Below, one piece after another: positions 1 through 8,951 of a stretch of 64,000 bases of DNA; position 1 is the first letter of the stretch, and every line of letters starts with the position of its first letter. The translations under genes were made by a program, and so were the position numbers. The notes beneath the pieces are model-generated. The model saw only the letters and a program-made list of their open reading frames with translations. It was not told where the DNA came from and searched no databases. Origin of the DNA: Streptomyces kanamyceticus (lineage in GTDB: Bacteria; Actinomycetota; Actinomycetes; Streptomycetales; Streptomycetaceae); assembly GCF_008704495.1 (NCBI RefSeq), contig NZ_CP023699.1:7626001-7690000 (forward strand). Direction: 5' to 3'.

Positions 1-1
1 C

Positions 2-2104
2 GCCGACGCGCTCGGCTTCGCCACCGACATGCCCTGGGCGGGCCTGCCGCAGCGCGCCAAGAAGGCCCTGCTCAACGGCCACAAGACGCAGATCGAGGTC
101 CGCTACCGCAACCGGTACGGCCGCGAGCGGGTCTACACCACCGCCTTCGAAGGCGCCGTCCCCTTCGTCAAGCGGCGGCACAGCGAGGCCGAGAGCGACG
201 CGAGCCGCGAGCGCTTCGAGGGCTACATGCGCGAGGTGCCCTGCCCCACCTGTGAGGGCACGCGCCTCAAGCCGATCGTCCTGGCCGTCACGGTCATGGG
301 CCGCTCCATCGCCGAGGTCTCCGCGATGTCCATCAGCGACTGCGCGGACTTCCTCGCCGAGCTGAAGCTGGGCGCCCGCGACAAGAAGATCGCCGAGCGC
401 GTCCTGAAGGAGGTCAACGAGCGGCTGCGCTTCCTGGTCGACGTCGGCCTGGACTACCTCTCGCTGAACCGCGCGGCGGGCACCCTCTCCGGAGGCGAGG
501 CGCAGCGCATCCGCCTGGCCACCCAGATCGGCTCCGGCCTGGTCGGCGTGCTCTACGTACTGGACGAGCCGTCCATCGGCCTGCACCAGCGCGACAACCA
601 CCGGCTGATCGAGACCCTCGTCCGCCTGCGCGACATGGGCAACACACTCATCGTCGTCGAGCACGACGAGGACACCATCAAGGTCGCCGACTGGGTCGTC
701 GACATCGGCCCCGGCGCGGGCGAGCACGGCGGCAAGGTCGTGCACAGCGGCTCCATGAAGGAGCTCCTCGCCAACGACAAGTCCATCACCGGGCAGTACC
801 TCTCGGGCAAGAAGTCCATCCCGATCCCGGACGTGCGCCGCCCCGCCGACCCCTCCCGGCAGCTCACGGTGCACGGCGCCCGCGAGAACAACCTCCAGGA
901 CATCGACGTCTCCTTCCCGCTGGGTGTCCTCACGGCCGTCACGGGCGTCTCGGGCTCCGGCAAGTCGACCCTGGTCAACGACATCCTCTACACGCACCTG
1001 GCAAGGGAGCTGAACGGCGCCCGTTCCGTTCCCGGACGCCACACGCGCGTGGAGGGCGACGACCTCGTCGACAAGGTCGTGCACGTCGACCAGTCGCCGA
1101 TCGGCCGCACCCCGCGCTCGAACCCCGCGACGTACACCGGAGTCTTCGACCACGTCCGCAAGCTCTTCGCGGAGACCACGGAGGCGAAGGTGCGGGGCTA
1201 CCTCCCCGGGCGCTTCTCCTTCAACGTCAAGGGCGGCCGCTGCGAGAACTGCTCCGGCGACGGCACCATCAAGATCGAGATGAACTTCCTGCCGGACGTG
1301 TACGTCCCGTGCGAGGTCTGCCACGGCGCGCGCTACAACCGCGAGACGCTGGACGTGCACTACAAGGGCAAGTCCATCGCCGAGGTCCTCGACATGCCGA
1401 TCGAGGAGGGACTCGCCTTCTTCGAGGCGGTCCCGGCGATCGCGCGTCACCTGAAGACGCTCAACGACGTCGGCCTCGGATACGTGCGCCTCGGCCAGTC
1501 GGCGCCCACCCTCTCCGGAGGCGAGGCCCAGCGCGTGAAGCTCGCCTCCGAGCTCCAGAAGCGCTCCACGGGCCGGACCGTCTACGTGCTCGACGAGCCG
1601 ACCACCGGTCTGCACTTCGAGGACATCAGCAAGCTCATCACGGTCCTCTCCGGCCTGGTCGACAAGGGCAACACGGTCATCGTCATCGAGCACAACCTCG
1701 ACGTGATCAAGACCGCGGACTGGGTCGTCGACATGGGCCCCGAAGGGGGCAACGGCGGCGGTCTGGTCGTCGCCGAGGGCACGCCCGAGGAGGTCGCCGG
1801 GGTGTCGACCAGCCACACCGGCAAGTTCCTGCGGGACATCATCTCGGCGGACCGGGTCAGCGAAGCGCTGCCCTCGCAGGGGCGCAAGCAGGCCAAGAAG
1901 GCCCCGGCGAAGAAGCTCGCCGCGAAGAAGGCGGTCGCGGCGAGCGCCACGGCCACCAAGAAGACGGCCACGGTCAAGACGGGCACCACCGCCAAGAAGG
2001 CGGCCGCTCCGAAGAAGGCGGCCACCGCCAAGGAGACGGCGGCCAAGAAGACGGTCGCCAAGAAGACCACCGCCAAGAAGACGACGCGGGCCCGCAAGGC
2101 CTGA
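2..2104 (+). CDS. uvrA: Excinuclease ABC subunit A, 5' end outside window
   Basis: This is the damage-recognition ATPase of nucleotide excision repair, which loads UvrB on lesions. The reading frame is open from base 2, so the N-terminal part with the first Walker A lies upstream. Visible are one CxxC zinc module (CPTCEGTRL), the first ABC signature [11 protein letters not shown], the second Walker [11 protein letters not shown], a second zinc module with CENC and CEVC pairs, the second signature [11 protein letters not shown] and the Walker [13 protein letters not shown]. The last roughly 70 residues are an unusual tail of Lys/Ala-rich repeats ([14 protein letters not shown] type) resembling histone H1 tails. 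This tail probably binds DNA non-specifically; that role is inference. A hairpin terminator follows. Confidence 0.97.
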   Translation, partial: ADALGFATDMPWAGLPQRAKKALLNGHKTQIEVRYRNRYGRERVYTTAFEGAVPFVKRRHSEAESDASRERFEGYMREVPCPTCEGTRLKPIVLAVTVMGRSIAEVSAMSISDCADFLAELKLGARDKKIAERVLKEVNERLRFLVDVGLDYLSLNRAAGTLSGGEAQRIRLATQIGSGLVGVLYVLDEPSIGLHQRDNHRLIETLVRLRDMGNTLIVVEHDEDTIKVADWVVDIGPGAGEHGGKVVHSGSMKELLANDKSITGQYLSGKKSIPIPDVRRPADPSRQLTVHGARENNLQDIDVSFPLGVLTAVTGVSGSGKSTLVNDILYTHLARELNGARSVPGRHTRVEGDDLVDKVVHVDQSPIGRTPRSNPATYTGVFDHVRKLFAETTEAKVRGYLPGRFSFNVKGGRCENCSGDGTIKIEMNFLPDVYVPCEVCHGARYNRETLDVHYKGKSIAEVLDMPIEEGLAFFEAVPAIARHLKTLNDVGLGYVRLGQSAPTLSGGEAQRVKLASELQKRSTGRTVYVLDEPTTGLHFEDISKLITVLSGLVDKGNTVIVIEHNLDVIKTADWVVDMGPEGGNGGGLVVAEGTPEEVAGVSTSHTGKFLRDIISADRVSEALPSQGRKQAKKAPAKKLAAKKAVAASATATKKTATVKTGTTAKKAAAPKKAATAKETAAKKTVAKKTTAKKTTRARKA

Positions 2105-2138
2105 CCGGCCCCGGACCACCGGGTCCGCCGACCGGCCG

Positions 2139-2173
2139 AAGCGCACCGCCCCCCACCGGAGGGCGGTGCGCTT
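2139..2173 (+). terminator. Hairpin terminator after uvrA
   Basis: Perfect 13-bp inverted repeat (AAGCGCACCGCCC at 2139-2151 pairs with 2161-2173) around a 9-nt loop, starting 35 bases after the uvrA stop codon. No long T-tract follows, as is usual in Streptomyces. Confidence 0.75.
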
Positions 2174-2264
2174 TCGTCGTACGCGAGAGGGCGTCGGCGT
2201 ACGCCCAGGTGGCGGCCTGAACGGGCCTTGCCCGGTGGCCCGTTCACGTGGTCGGCTTGCCCCC

Positions 2265-3032
2265 ATGCCGGTACGCAGCGAACGTGCAGGCCCCGTCACC
2301 ACCATCGTGCTGTCCCGCCCCGCCGCGCGGAACGCCGTCGACGGGCCCACCGCCCGCGCCCTCGCCGACGCCTTCCGCGCCTTCGAAGCCGACCCGGACG
2401 CCGCCGTCGCCGTCCTGTGGGGCGAGGGCGGCACGTTCTGCGCGGGCGCGGACCTCAAGGCCATCGGCACCCCGGACGGCAACGAGGTCACGGAGGACGG
2501 GGACGGCCCCATGGGCCCCAGCCGGATGGTCCTCTCCAAGCCGGTGATCGCGGCGATCGCGGGCCACGCCGTCGCGGGCGGCCTCGAACTCGCCCTCTGG
2601 TGCGATCTGCGGGTCGCCGAGGAGGACGCCGTGCTCGGGGTGTTCTGCCGCCGCTGGGGCGTGCCCCTCATCGACGGCGGCACGGTGCGGCTGCCCCGGC
2701 TGATCGGCGAGGGCCGCGCCATGGACCTGATCCTCACGGGCCGCCCGGTGGCCGCGGCGGAGGCGCTCGGCATGGGCCTGGTCAACCGGACCGTGCCCAC
2801 CGGCACCTCCCGCGCCGCGGCGGAGGCCCTCGCCGCGGAGATCGCCGCGTTCCCGCAGACCTGCCTGCGGCACGACAGGATGTCGGTCCTCGACCAGGCG
2901 GGGCGCCCCGAACGGGAGGCGATGGCGGGCGAGTTGAGACACGGCCTTCGCTCCCTCGCCGAGGCGGCGGAGGGCGCGGCCCGGTTCGCCGCGGGGGCGG
3001 GGCGGCACGGGGCGTTCACGAAGGACGGCTGA
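2265..3032 (+). CDS. Enoyl-CoA hydratase/isomerase (crotonase) family protein
   Basis: A 255-residue crotonase-fold protein acting on an acyl-CoA thioester. The oxyanion-hole elements CAGADLKAI (about residues 59-67) and HAVAGGLEL (101-109) are present. By alignment to rat crotonase the first catalytic Glu is kept (E108), but the second (the Glu of the QPE motif) falls on C128. Classical hydration is therefore doubtful, and isomerase, hydrolase or another crotonase activity is as likely. The ATG at 2265 is chosen because family homology begins there; the frame is open further upstream. It stands alone between the uvrA terminator and the convergent YceI gene. Confidence 0.85.
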   Translation: MPVRSERAGPVTTIVLSRPAARNAVDGPTARALADAFRAFEADPDAAVAVLWGEGGTFCAGADLKAIGTPDGNEVTEDGDGPMGPSRMVLSKPVIAAIAGHAVAGGLELALWCDLRVAEEDAVLGVFCRRWGVPLIDGGTVRLPRLIGEGRAMDLILTGRPVAAAEALGMGLVNRTVPTGTSRAAAEALAAEIAAFPQTCLRHDRMSVLDQAGRPEREAMAGELRHGLRSLAEAAEGAARFAAGAGRHGAFTKDG

Positions 3033-3041
3033 GAGGGAACG

Positions 3042-3632
3042 TCAGCCTTCCCGCGCGACCGGCTCCAAGAACTGCATGTCCAGCTGGATCTTCACCACTT
3101 CGCCGAGCAGGCCCGGGGCGAAGTCGAGGCCGAACTCGCTGCGGCGGATCTCACCCGACGCCTCGAACCCCGCGTGTTTGCGGTCCTGGCCGGGGAAGCC
3201 CTCGACGCCGCCGAACTCCACGGCCAGCGTCACCGGGCGCGTCACCTCGCCGATGGTCAGTTCGCCCGCCATGCTCCACTCCTCGCCCGTGCCCTCGATC
3301 CGGGTCGAACGGAACGTCATCGTCGGGCGCTTCTCGACGTCGAGCAGGTCGGATGCGCGTACGTGCGCGTCCCTGTCCTTGTTGCCCGTGTCGATCGAGG
3401 CCAGCGCGATGGTGGCGGTCACCGATGAGGTTTCGGCGCTCTCGCCCACCACCAGCTCGGCCCCCACCTCGGCGAAGCGGCCGCGCACCTTGGAGATGCC
3501 GAGGTGGCGGATGGAGAAGTTCACCGCGGAGTGGAAGGCGTCGATCTCCCAGTGGCCCGCGGCCAGCGGCAGCGTGCGGGCCCCGGGCGCCGCAGGGCTC
3601 GCGGGGTTCGTGTCAGTCGCGTCAAGAGTCAT
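3042..3632 (-). CDS. YceI family protein (lipocalin-like, polyisoprenoid-binding fold)
   Basis: A 196-residue protein with the YceI pattern: GHWEIDAFHSAVNFSIRHLG near residue 26, a central MTFRSTRIE strand and the LTIGEVTRPVTL segment. YceI proteins form a lipid-binding beta barrel that holds isoprenoid or fatty-acid ligands and are linked to stress or periplasmic lipid traffic. No signal peptide is visible, so this copy is probably cytoplasmic. Reading continues upstream of the ATG at 3632, but that part is non-homologous. It is transcribed divergently from the MmyB-type regulator 100 bases away, which may control it. Confidence 0.88.
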   Translation of the reverse strand: MTLDATDTNPASPAAPGARTLPLAAGHWEIDAFHSAVNFSIRHLGISKVRGRFAEVGAELVVGESAETSSVTATIALASIDTGNKDRDAHVRASDLLDVEKRPTMTFRSTRIEGTGEEWSMAGELTIGEVTRPVTLAVEFGGVEGFPGQDRKHAGFEASGEIRRSEFGLDFAPGLLGEVVKIQLDMQFLEPVAREG

Positions 3633-3732
3633 GCGCCCACCTTGCGGCGTGGCCAGGGGGCGAGGAAGGCCGGGCCGATGCTGGTAGTGACAGGGCCACG
3701 ATCCGCCCCGCACCGGCTGATACGTTCGAACG

Positions 3733-4590
3733 GTGAGCGACAACGAGCTGGGCGTCTTCCTGCGCGCGCGCAGGGAGGCCGTGACCCCCACCGAGGTCGG
3801 CCTGCCCAGCGGCCCGCGCCGCCGCACCCCGGGCCTTCGCCGCTCCGAGGTCGCGACCCTCGCGGGGATCAGCGTCGAGTACCTCACCCGTCTCGAACAG
3901 GGCAGGGACCGCCACCCGTCCCCCCAGGTGCTCGCCGCGCTCGCCGACACGCTGCGGCTGAGCATCGAGGAGCGCATCCATCTGCGCCGCCTGGAGAAGG
4001 AGATGGGGCCGGGCCACCCCTGCTGCCCGGCCGCGGTGCCGCCCGCCGACTCGGTCAGGCCCACCGTGCGCGCCATCCTGGACAGCCTGGAGCCCGCGCC
4101 CGCCGTGCTGCTCAACCGCCTCGCCGACGTCCTCGCCTGTACGAGCGGATACCGGCGGCTCGTCGAACCCCTCGGCGTACTGGACGACGAGCGCCCCAAC
4201 CTCGCCCGGTTCGTCTTCACCGACGAGCGGGCCCGCGTCGCCTACCCCGAGTGGGACCGCGTCGCCGACGATCTGGTCGGGCACCTCAGGACCGATTCCA
4301 TGCTCGACGACCCGCATGTCGTCGGCTTCACGGACGAGTTGACGATCATCGCGGGCGCCCCGTTCGCCGACCGTGTCGCGGGCGCGCCCGCCCTGCCCCG
4401 GCGTACCGGCGTCGAGCGGCTCAGCCACCCCGACGAGGGCGGGCTCCGGCTCTCGTACGAGACGCTCGCGCTGCCCGACACGGACCCGCAGCGCCTGATC
4501 GTCTACGTCCCCGCCGACGAGGCCACGGCCGCCGCCCTCGACCGCCTCAACGGCCGCAGGCCCGGCGGCCTGCACGCGGTCAACGGCTGA
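3733..4590 (+). CDS. MmyB-type helix-turn-helix transcriptional regulator
   Basis: A 285-residue regulator with an N-terminal XRE-type HTH (about residues 5-80, with RRTPGLRRSEVATLAGISVE and a YLTRLEQG recognition region). An MmyB-like ligand-binding domain follows, with the marker segments LLNRLADVLACTSGYRRL and LARFVFTDERAR. Proteins of this group bind a fatty-acid-like ligand and usually control a divergent neighbour, here probably the YceI gene. The start is GTG. The 3' end overlaps the convergent sugar kinase gene by 11 bases. Confidence 0.88.
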   Translation: MSDNELGVFLRARREAVTPTEVGLPSGPRRRTPGLRRSEVATLAGISVEYLTRLEQGRDRHPSPQVLAALADTLRLSIEERIHLRRLEKEMGPGHPCCPAAVPPADSVRPTVRAILDSLEPAPAVLLNRLADVLACTSGYRRLVEPLGVLDDERPNLARFVFTDERARVAYPEWDRVADDLVGHLRTDSMLDDPHVVGFTDELTIIAGAPFADRVAGAPALPRRTGVERLSHPDEGGLRLSYETLALPDTDPQRLIVYVPADEATAAALDRLNGRRPGGLHAVNG

Positions 4591-5539
4591 GTTCGGCCGC
4601 GTACGGCGGCTCCGCGCCCGCCCGTGAGCAGGTGACCGCCGCCGCGTGCGCGGCGAACCGCAGGACGTCCGACCAGCCGTCTGTGCCCAGCGCGGGCAGC
4701 GCCTCGGGGGAGAGCGCGTCCCGGGCCGCGAGGCCGTGCAGCAGCGCCGCGTTGACGGTGTCGCCGGCGCCGATCGTGTCCACCACGTCGACCGGCTCGC
4801 CCGGCACCCGCAGCTCGACGCCGTCCCGGGTGTGCAGCCACAGGCCGTCGGCGCCGCGCGTGACGACCACGGCGGCGGGCCCCGACGCCAGCCACTCCCG
4901 CGGGGTGCCGCCGAGCCAGTCGGCGTCCTCCTGGGACAGCTTGAGCAGCGAGACCGAGGGCAGCCAGCTCTTGAACCGCGCGCGATAGGCGTCCGCGTCC
5001 GGGATCAGACCGGCACGGACATTGGGGTCGAGCGTCGTGAACACCCCGCGCGCCGCGGCGCCGCGCAGCAGCTCCTCGTACGCGCTCGCGCCCGGTTCCA
5101 GGACGAGCGAGCAGGTGCCGAAGGACATCGCCCGCACCCCGTCGGGGAGTTCGGCGGGGGCGGCGAAGAGCCGGTCGGCCGTTCCCTCGACGTAGAAGGA
5201 GTAGCCCGCCGAGCCGTCCGCGCCGATCGAGGCGACGGCGAGCGTCGTCGGCTCGGGGCCCCGCTGGACGTACGACAGGTCGACCCCTGCCGCCCGCAGC
5301 CCGTCGAGCAGCGCCTCGCCGAACGCGTCCCGCGAGACGCGTGAGCAGAAGGCGACGGGAGAGCCGAGGCGGCCGAGCGCCACGGCGGTGTTGTACGGGC
5401 CGCCGCCGAGCCGCGGGGAGAGCGGGGCCAGGGCGGCGGGGCCCGCGGCGGTGGCCCCGGGAGCGCTCTCGGGAGCGCCCTCGGGGGCCTTCCCCTGCTG
5501 GACGAGGTCGATCAGGGCCTCTCCTGCGACGACTATCAC
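4580..5539 (-). CDS. PfkB family carbohydrate kinase (fructokinase-like)
   Basis: A 319-residue ribokinase-fold sugar kinase that phosphorylates a sugar with ATP. The first PfkB signature is seen as GGGPYNTAVALGRLG and the second as DTIGAGDTVNAALL, where the Asp of GAGD is the catalytic base. Substrate specificity cannot be read from sequence; fructose is the usual guess. The start is GTG at 5539, followed by VVAGEALIDLV, which matches the first strand of the fold. No sugar transporter lies next to it. Confidence 0.9.
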   Translation of the reverse strand: MIVVAGEALIDLVQQGKAPEGAPESAPGATAAGPAALAPLSPRLGGGPYNTAVALGRLGSPVAFCSRVSRDAFGEALLDGLRAAGVDLSYVQRGPEPTTLAVASIGADGSAGYSFYVEGTADRLFAAPAELPDGVRAMSFGTCSLVLEPGASAYEELLRGAAARGVFTTLDPNVRAGLIPDADAYRARFKSWLPSVSLLKLSQEDADWLGGTPREWLASGPAAVVVTRGADGLWLHTRDGVELRVPGEPVDVVDTIGAGDTVNAALLHGLAARDALSPEALPALGTDGWSDVLRFAAHAAAVTCSRAGAEPPYAAELSR

Positions 5540-5712
5540 GGGTGGTTCCTCTCGGGCTCGGCGTCCCGCTCAGGCTAGGCCGTGCGGAGGCTCCGGGACG
5601 GAAGCGGGCAGCACTCGGGCACGCTCGTGCCCGACCCGGTCGGAACGCCTCGCACCGGTATGGTCTGATCCGTCACCGACGCACACGTACGCCCCTGACC
5701 TGTGGAGACACC

Positions 5713-6138
5713 ATGTCCGGCACGCCCCATGCCCGCCGCACCGTGCTGCGGGCCGCCGCTCTCGCCCCGGCCGCAGGGCTCGGTCTGACCGCCTGCTCGT
5801 CCGGCGGTGACGGCGGTTCGCGGTCGGCGCCCACCGCGCCGGTGGACCTCGGCGCGTCCGACGAGGTGAAGGTGGGCGCCTCGAAGCTGTACACCGACGA
5901 GAACGTGGTCGTCAGCCGGATCTCCGAGGGCGAGTACAAGGCGTTCAGCACGATCTGCACGCACGCGCAGTGCCCGATCAACAAGCTGGAGGGGCACAAG
6001 CTCATCTGCCCCTGTCACGGCAGCCAGTTCGACGCCACGAACGGCAAGGTGCTGCACGAACCGGCCGTCAAACCGCTGCACGAGCTTCCGGTGAAGGTCG
6101 AGAAGGGCAAGATCGTCGCGGGGCCCGAGAAGGCCTGA
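5713..6138 (+). CDS. Rieske [2Fe-2S] lipoprotein
   Basis: A 141-residue exported Rieske protein. The N-terminus combines a twin-arginine-like RRTVLR stretch with a lipobox (LTAC at residues 25-28), so it is probably folded in the cytoplasm, exported by Tat and lipid-anchored. Both cluster-binding boxes are present: CTHAQC near residue 82 and CPCHGSQFD near 99. It is a stand-alone ferredoxin-like electron carrier and not the QcrA subunit, which has membrane helices. Its partner is unknown. An HTH regulator gene faces its 3' end. Confidence 0.92.
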   Translation: MSGTPHARRTVLRAAALAPAAGLGLTACSSGGDGGSRSAPTAPVDLGASDEVKVGASKLYTDENVVVSRISEGEYKAFSTICTHAQCPINKLEGHKLICPCHGSQFDATNGKVLHEPAVKPLHELPVKVEKGKIVAGPEKA

Positions 6139-6150
6139 CCGTGCCGCCCG

Positions 6151-7116
6151 CTACTCCCAGTCCCACTCGATCCCCAATATCCCCGCCCGCACCTGCGGCT
6201 CCACCAGATGCACCGAGCGGTGGCTGCCGCTCAGGGTGAGCTGCTGGCGGTTCCCGCGCGGCGCGGCCGCCGAGTGCTGGGTGAAGCGGTGGCACCGCAC
6301 GGGCAGCGCCTGTTCGTCGAAGCGGACCTGCAGCGCGTACTGCCCGCCCGCGTAGGTGAAGCCGCGCTGGTACTCCGTGGCCACGCCCGCCGTGCCGTCC
6401 TCGAAGCCGTAGCCGAACAGATGGGTGTCACCCGCGCGCAGCCGCGCGTCGAAGAGCAGCTCGGCGACGAGCACCCCGGTGCCCCGGTGCCAGCGCACGC
6501 GTCCCGTACGGCAGTTCTCCAGGGCGCGCACGGCGATCCGCTCGGGGGCGCACCCCGGATCGCCGTGGTGAATGGCCACATAGCGGTCGACGCCGTCCTT
6601 GTGGGCGCGCACGATGTGCTGCGACTGTCGGCCGAGCAGCTCGCGCCGCGCGCCGATCCGCAGCCTTTCGTGCTGGCCGATGGTGTGCAGACCGCCGTCG
6701 ACGGGGGAGCCGAGCTCGTCGAGGAGGGCGCGCAGGACGTCGGAGGCCTCGACCAGGGAGCGGTACGAGCGGGCCGCCGGACGCTCCCTGTCGGCGCGCC
6801 CCGACGGCGGCGCGAGCAGCCGGATCAGCGACTCCTCCGGGAGCTGGAGAATCTCCTCCAGGGCGCGTACGGCCCGCAGCGACTCGGCACGCTGGGGGCG
6901 GCGCGCGCCCTGCTGCCAGTAGCTCAGGCTCGTCACGCCGACCGTGACCCCGTGCCTGGCCAGATGGTGCCGGACGCGCTGCAGGGGCAGTCGTCGTACG
7001 GCGATGGCGGTGCGCAGCGCGACGTGGAAGGGTCCCGTGCGCAGGGCCGCCTCCAGGTCCGCGGGCGCTTCGTCTCCTTCGGCCGCGCCGTCGGCGAGCC
7101 GTGTGCCGTGCCGCAA
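6151..7116 (-). CDS. Conserved helix-turn-helix regulator-like protein
   Basis: A 321-residue protein with an N-terminal HTH (about residues 25-95: RRLPLQRVRHHLARHGVTVG, then SLSYWQQGARRP). A C-terminal domain I do not recognise follows; it contains several short beta-like segments and ends in WDWE. The start is read as TTG at 7116 because no ATG or GTG is available in frame and an AAAGGG ribosome-binding site lies just upstream. A perfect palindrome precedes this RBS and may be its own operator. Regulation of the divergent protease operon is possible but not shown. Confidence 0.72.
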   Translation of the reverse strand: MRHGTRLADGAAEGDEAPADLEAALRTGPFHVALRTAIAVRRLPLQRVRHHLARHGVTVGVTSLSYWQQGARRPQRAESLRAVRALEEILQLPEESLIRLLAPPSGRADRERPAARSYRSLVEASDVLRALLDELGSPVDGGLHTIGQHERLRIGARRELLGRQSQHIVRAHKDGVDRYVAIHHGDPGCAPERIAVRALENCRTGRVRWHRGTGVLVAELLFDARLRAGDTHLFGYGFEDGTAGVATEYQRGFTYAGGQYALQVRFDEQALPVRCHRFTQHSAAAPRGNRQQLTLSGSHRSVHLVEPQVRAGILGIEWDWE

Positions 7117-7130
7117 GATGGACCCTTTCT

Positions 7131-7142
7131 GTGAACGTTCAC
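7131..7142. promoter_or_regulatory. Perfect 12-bp palindrome, putative operator
   Basis: GTGAACGTTCAC is a perfect palindrome directly upstream of the RBS of the HTH gene. The half-site GTTCAC recurs at 7203-7208 and 7223-7228 in the same intergenic region. Confidence 0.5.
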
Positions 7143-7340
7143 TTATCCCGTCCCGGCGTTCGTGCCGGTCGGAGCGGGTTGCCAGGTCGGCGCACGAGCC
7201 GTGTTCACATCCGTACGCCGCCGTTCACGTCCCAAGTCATTCCGCATTGAAGCGTGTTGACCTGCACCCGACAACACTCGATGCTCAATCGCAGCGTCCG
7301 GACGCGCTCCTCCAACCCCACCCCGCTCGGGAGGAACGCG

Positions 7341-8000
7341 ATGCGCCACTCACCCACCACGAAGAGCAGTCCCGGCAGACGGAGACGCCTTTCCACCGTC
7401 GCCTTCGTCGCGGCCGCGCTCTTCGCCGCACCCACCGCCGCTGCCGCGGCCGCCCCGCTCGACCCCGCCCCCGCACACCGGGCGACGACCGCCACGGCCG
7501 CGGCCGACCCGTCCGTACTCGCCGCAAAGCGCCTGAACATCACCATGCAGGCCCAGCAGAAGACCAACTGGTGCTGGGCCGCGGCGGGCAACACCATCGC
7601 CACCTTCATGGGCCGCAACTACAGCCAGAACCAATTCTGCAACGCCGCCTTCGGGCGCAACCAGAACACCGAATGCCCCAACAACCAGGCCACGCTCGGC
7701 AACGTGCAGACCGGTCTGCGCTGGGCGGGCATCAACTCGGGCTCGTACGTGACCGGTTGGCTGCGCTACCCCACCGTACAGGCGGAGATCAACGCGGGCC
7801 GCCCGGTCGAGACCCGCATCCAGTGGTCCAACGGCGGCGGGCACATGCACGTCATCTACGGCTACGACGACGCCAACAGTTGGGTCTACTGGGGCGATCC
7901 CTGGCCCTCCAACGACCGCTACAACTGGGCCTCGCACGCCTGGTACACCGACAACAACACCTTCTCCTGGACCCACTCGCTCTACCGGATCGGGGCGTGA
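7341..8000 (+). CDS. Secreted papain-like cysteine protease
   Basis: A 219-residue exported protein with a signal peptide (about residues 1-35: basic RRRR, then an Ala-rich hydrophobic core ending near AAAAA). The mature part has the papain-like triad layout of the AvrRpt2/C39-like group: catalytic Cys in TNWCWAAAGNTI, catalytic His in GHMHVIYGYD, and a downstream Asp/Asn in YWGDPWPS. A GGAGG-type RBS precedes the ATG. The downstream gene starts 5 bases after its stop, so the two are co-translated and probably act together outside the cell. The substrate is unknown. Confidence 0.87.
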   Translation: MRHSPTTKSSPGRRRRLSTVAFVAAALFAAPTAAAAAAPLDPAPAHRATTATAAADPSVLAAKRLNITMQAQQKTNWCWAAAGNTIATFMGRNYSQNQFCNAAFGRNQNTECPNNQATLGNVQTGLRWAGINSGSYVTGWLRYPTVQAEINAGRPVETRIQWSNGGGHMHVIYGYDDANSWVYWGDPWPSNDRYNWASHAWYTDNNTFSWTHSLYRIGA

Positions 8001-8005
8001 GAGCG

Positions 8006-8863
8006 ATGACCCGTCAGCTTCCCCGACACCTCCTGAAGGCGGTACTCGCCGGTAGTGCCGCGACCCTCGCGCTCGGCATCGCGGCCCCCGCCGCAACCGC
8101 CGACTCGGGCCCCGCCGCCCCCTCGGCGGCCTCCCGCGACGCCGCGCACGAGGCGGCCGCCGCGCCCGGGACCCTCGACACGCTCTCCCGCTTCTTCGCG
8201 CGTGAGGGAGCGGTCACCAAGGCCGCTGCGCAGCCGCGCGTCCAGGGTGGGGCCGTGCCCGTGTACTACCTCTCCCCGGACTTCGTCGCGGGCAAGAAGG
8301 GCGCGTCGATCGCCCGCCTGGAGTTCCTCGCCAGCAAGGCGGTCTCCTCGGACGGCCAGGAAGCCTCCCTGTGGACCGTGGAACAGGGCGGCTCCTGGCA
8401 GGTCGTGAACATCGCCACCGGGGACGACGAGACGCACTACGCGCGCGTGGGCGCGGAGAAGGTTCCGGGAGGCACCGTCTTCCACGAGCCGCAGATCAAC
8501 GCCTGGTACGTCCGCGACGGCCGGGACGATGCCCACGCGCGCGTGCTGCCGCTCGACAAGGACGCGGTCCGTGCCGTGGGCGCCGAAGGCACCTCGGTCG
8601 CCGCCTACCGCAAGCGCGTCCAGAAGGCGTACGGCGACAAGCTGCCGGGCTCGGCGTACGAGAAGTCGGGCAAGGCGGGCGGTTACGACACCGCGAAGCC
8701 CGCGCGGAAGCCCGAGCAGATGCCCGCTCAGGAGTCCGCCCAGGAGCCCGTGGAGGGCCCGGTCACGGTTGCCTCCTCGATAGCCGGGGCGGGCGCGCTG
8801 CTCGCCCTCGGCATCTCGGGAACGGCACTCGTGCGACGCCGCGCGGCGCGCCGACAGGGCTGA
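8006..8863 (+). CDS. Secreted membrane-anchored hypothetical protein, partner of the papain-like protease
   Basis: A 285-residue protein of unrecognised family. It has a Sec signal peptide (about residues 1-32), a globular middle (LYLSPDF-like segment near 88, then a beta-rich stretch around WTVEQGGSWQVVNI), a Pro/Glu/Gln-rich linker near 235-252, and a C-terminal hydrophobic helix (VASSIAGAGALLALGISGTA) followed by RRRAARR. This is a typical type-I anchor with a positive cytoplasmic tail; no LPxTG sortase motif is visible. Tight coupling to the protease gene suggests it is a chaperone, inhibitor, anchor or substrate of that enzyme. Confidence 0.75.
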   Translation: MTRQLPRHLLKAVLAGSAATLALGIAAPAATADSGPAAPSAASRDAAHEAAAAPGTLDTLSRFFAREGAVTKAAAQPRVQGGAVPVYYLSPDFVAGKKGASIARLEFLASKAVSSDGQEASLWTVEQGGSWQVVNIATGDDETHYARVGAEKVPGGTVFHEPQINAWYVRDGRDDAHARVLPLDKDAVRAVGAEGTSVAAYRKRVQKAYGDKLPGSAYEKSGKAGGYDTAKPARKPEQMPAQESAQEPVEGPVTVASSIAGAGALLALGISGTALVRRRAARRQG

Positions 8864-8951
8864 CCCGGCACGGGGGAGCGGCGACCGGGACGCCGGTCGC
8901 CGCTCCTTACGCACGCGCCCAAGCGCGCCCACGCGCCCAAGCGCCCACGCC

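Noticed and set aside
1309..2220. Long Arg/Gly/His-rich frames overlapping uvrA and most other genes
   Set aside because: They are high-GC antisense or shifted frames of real genes with no family signature.
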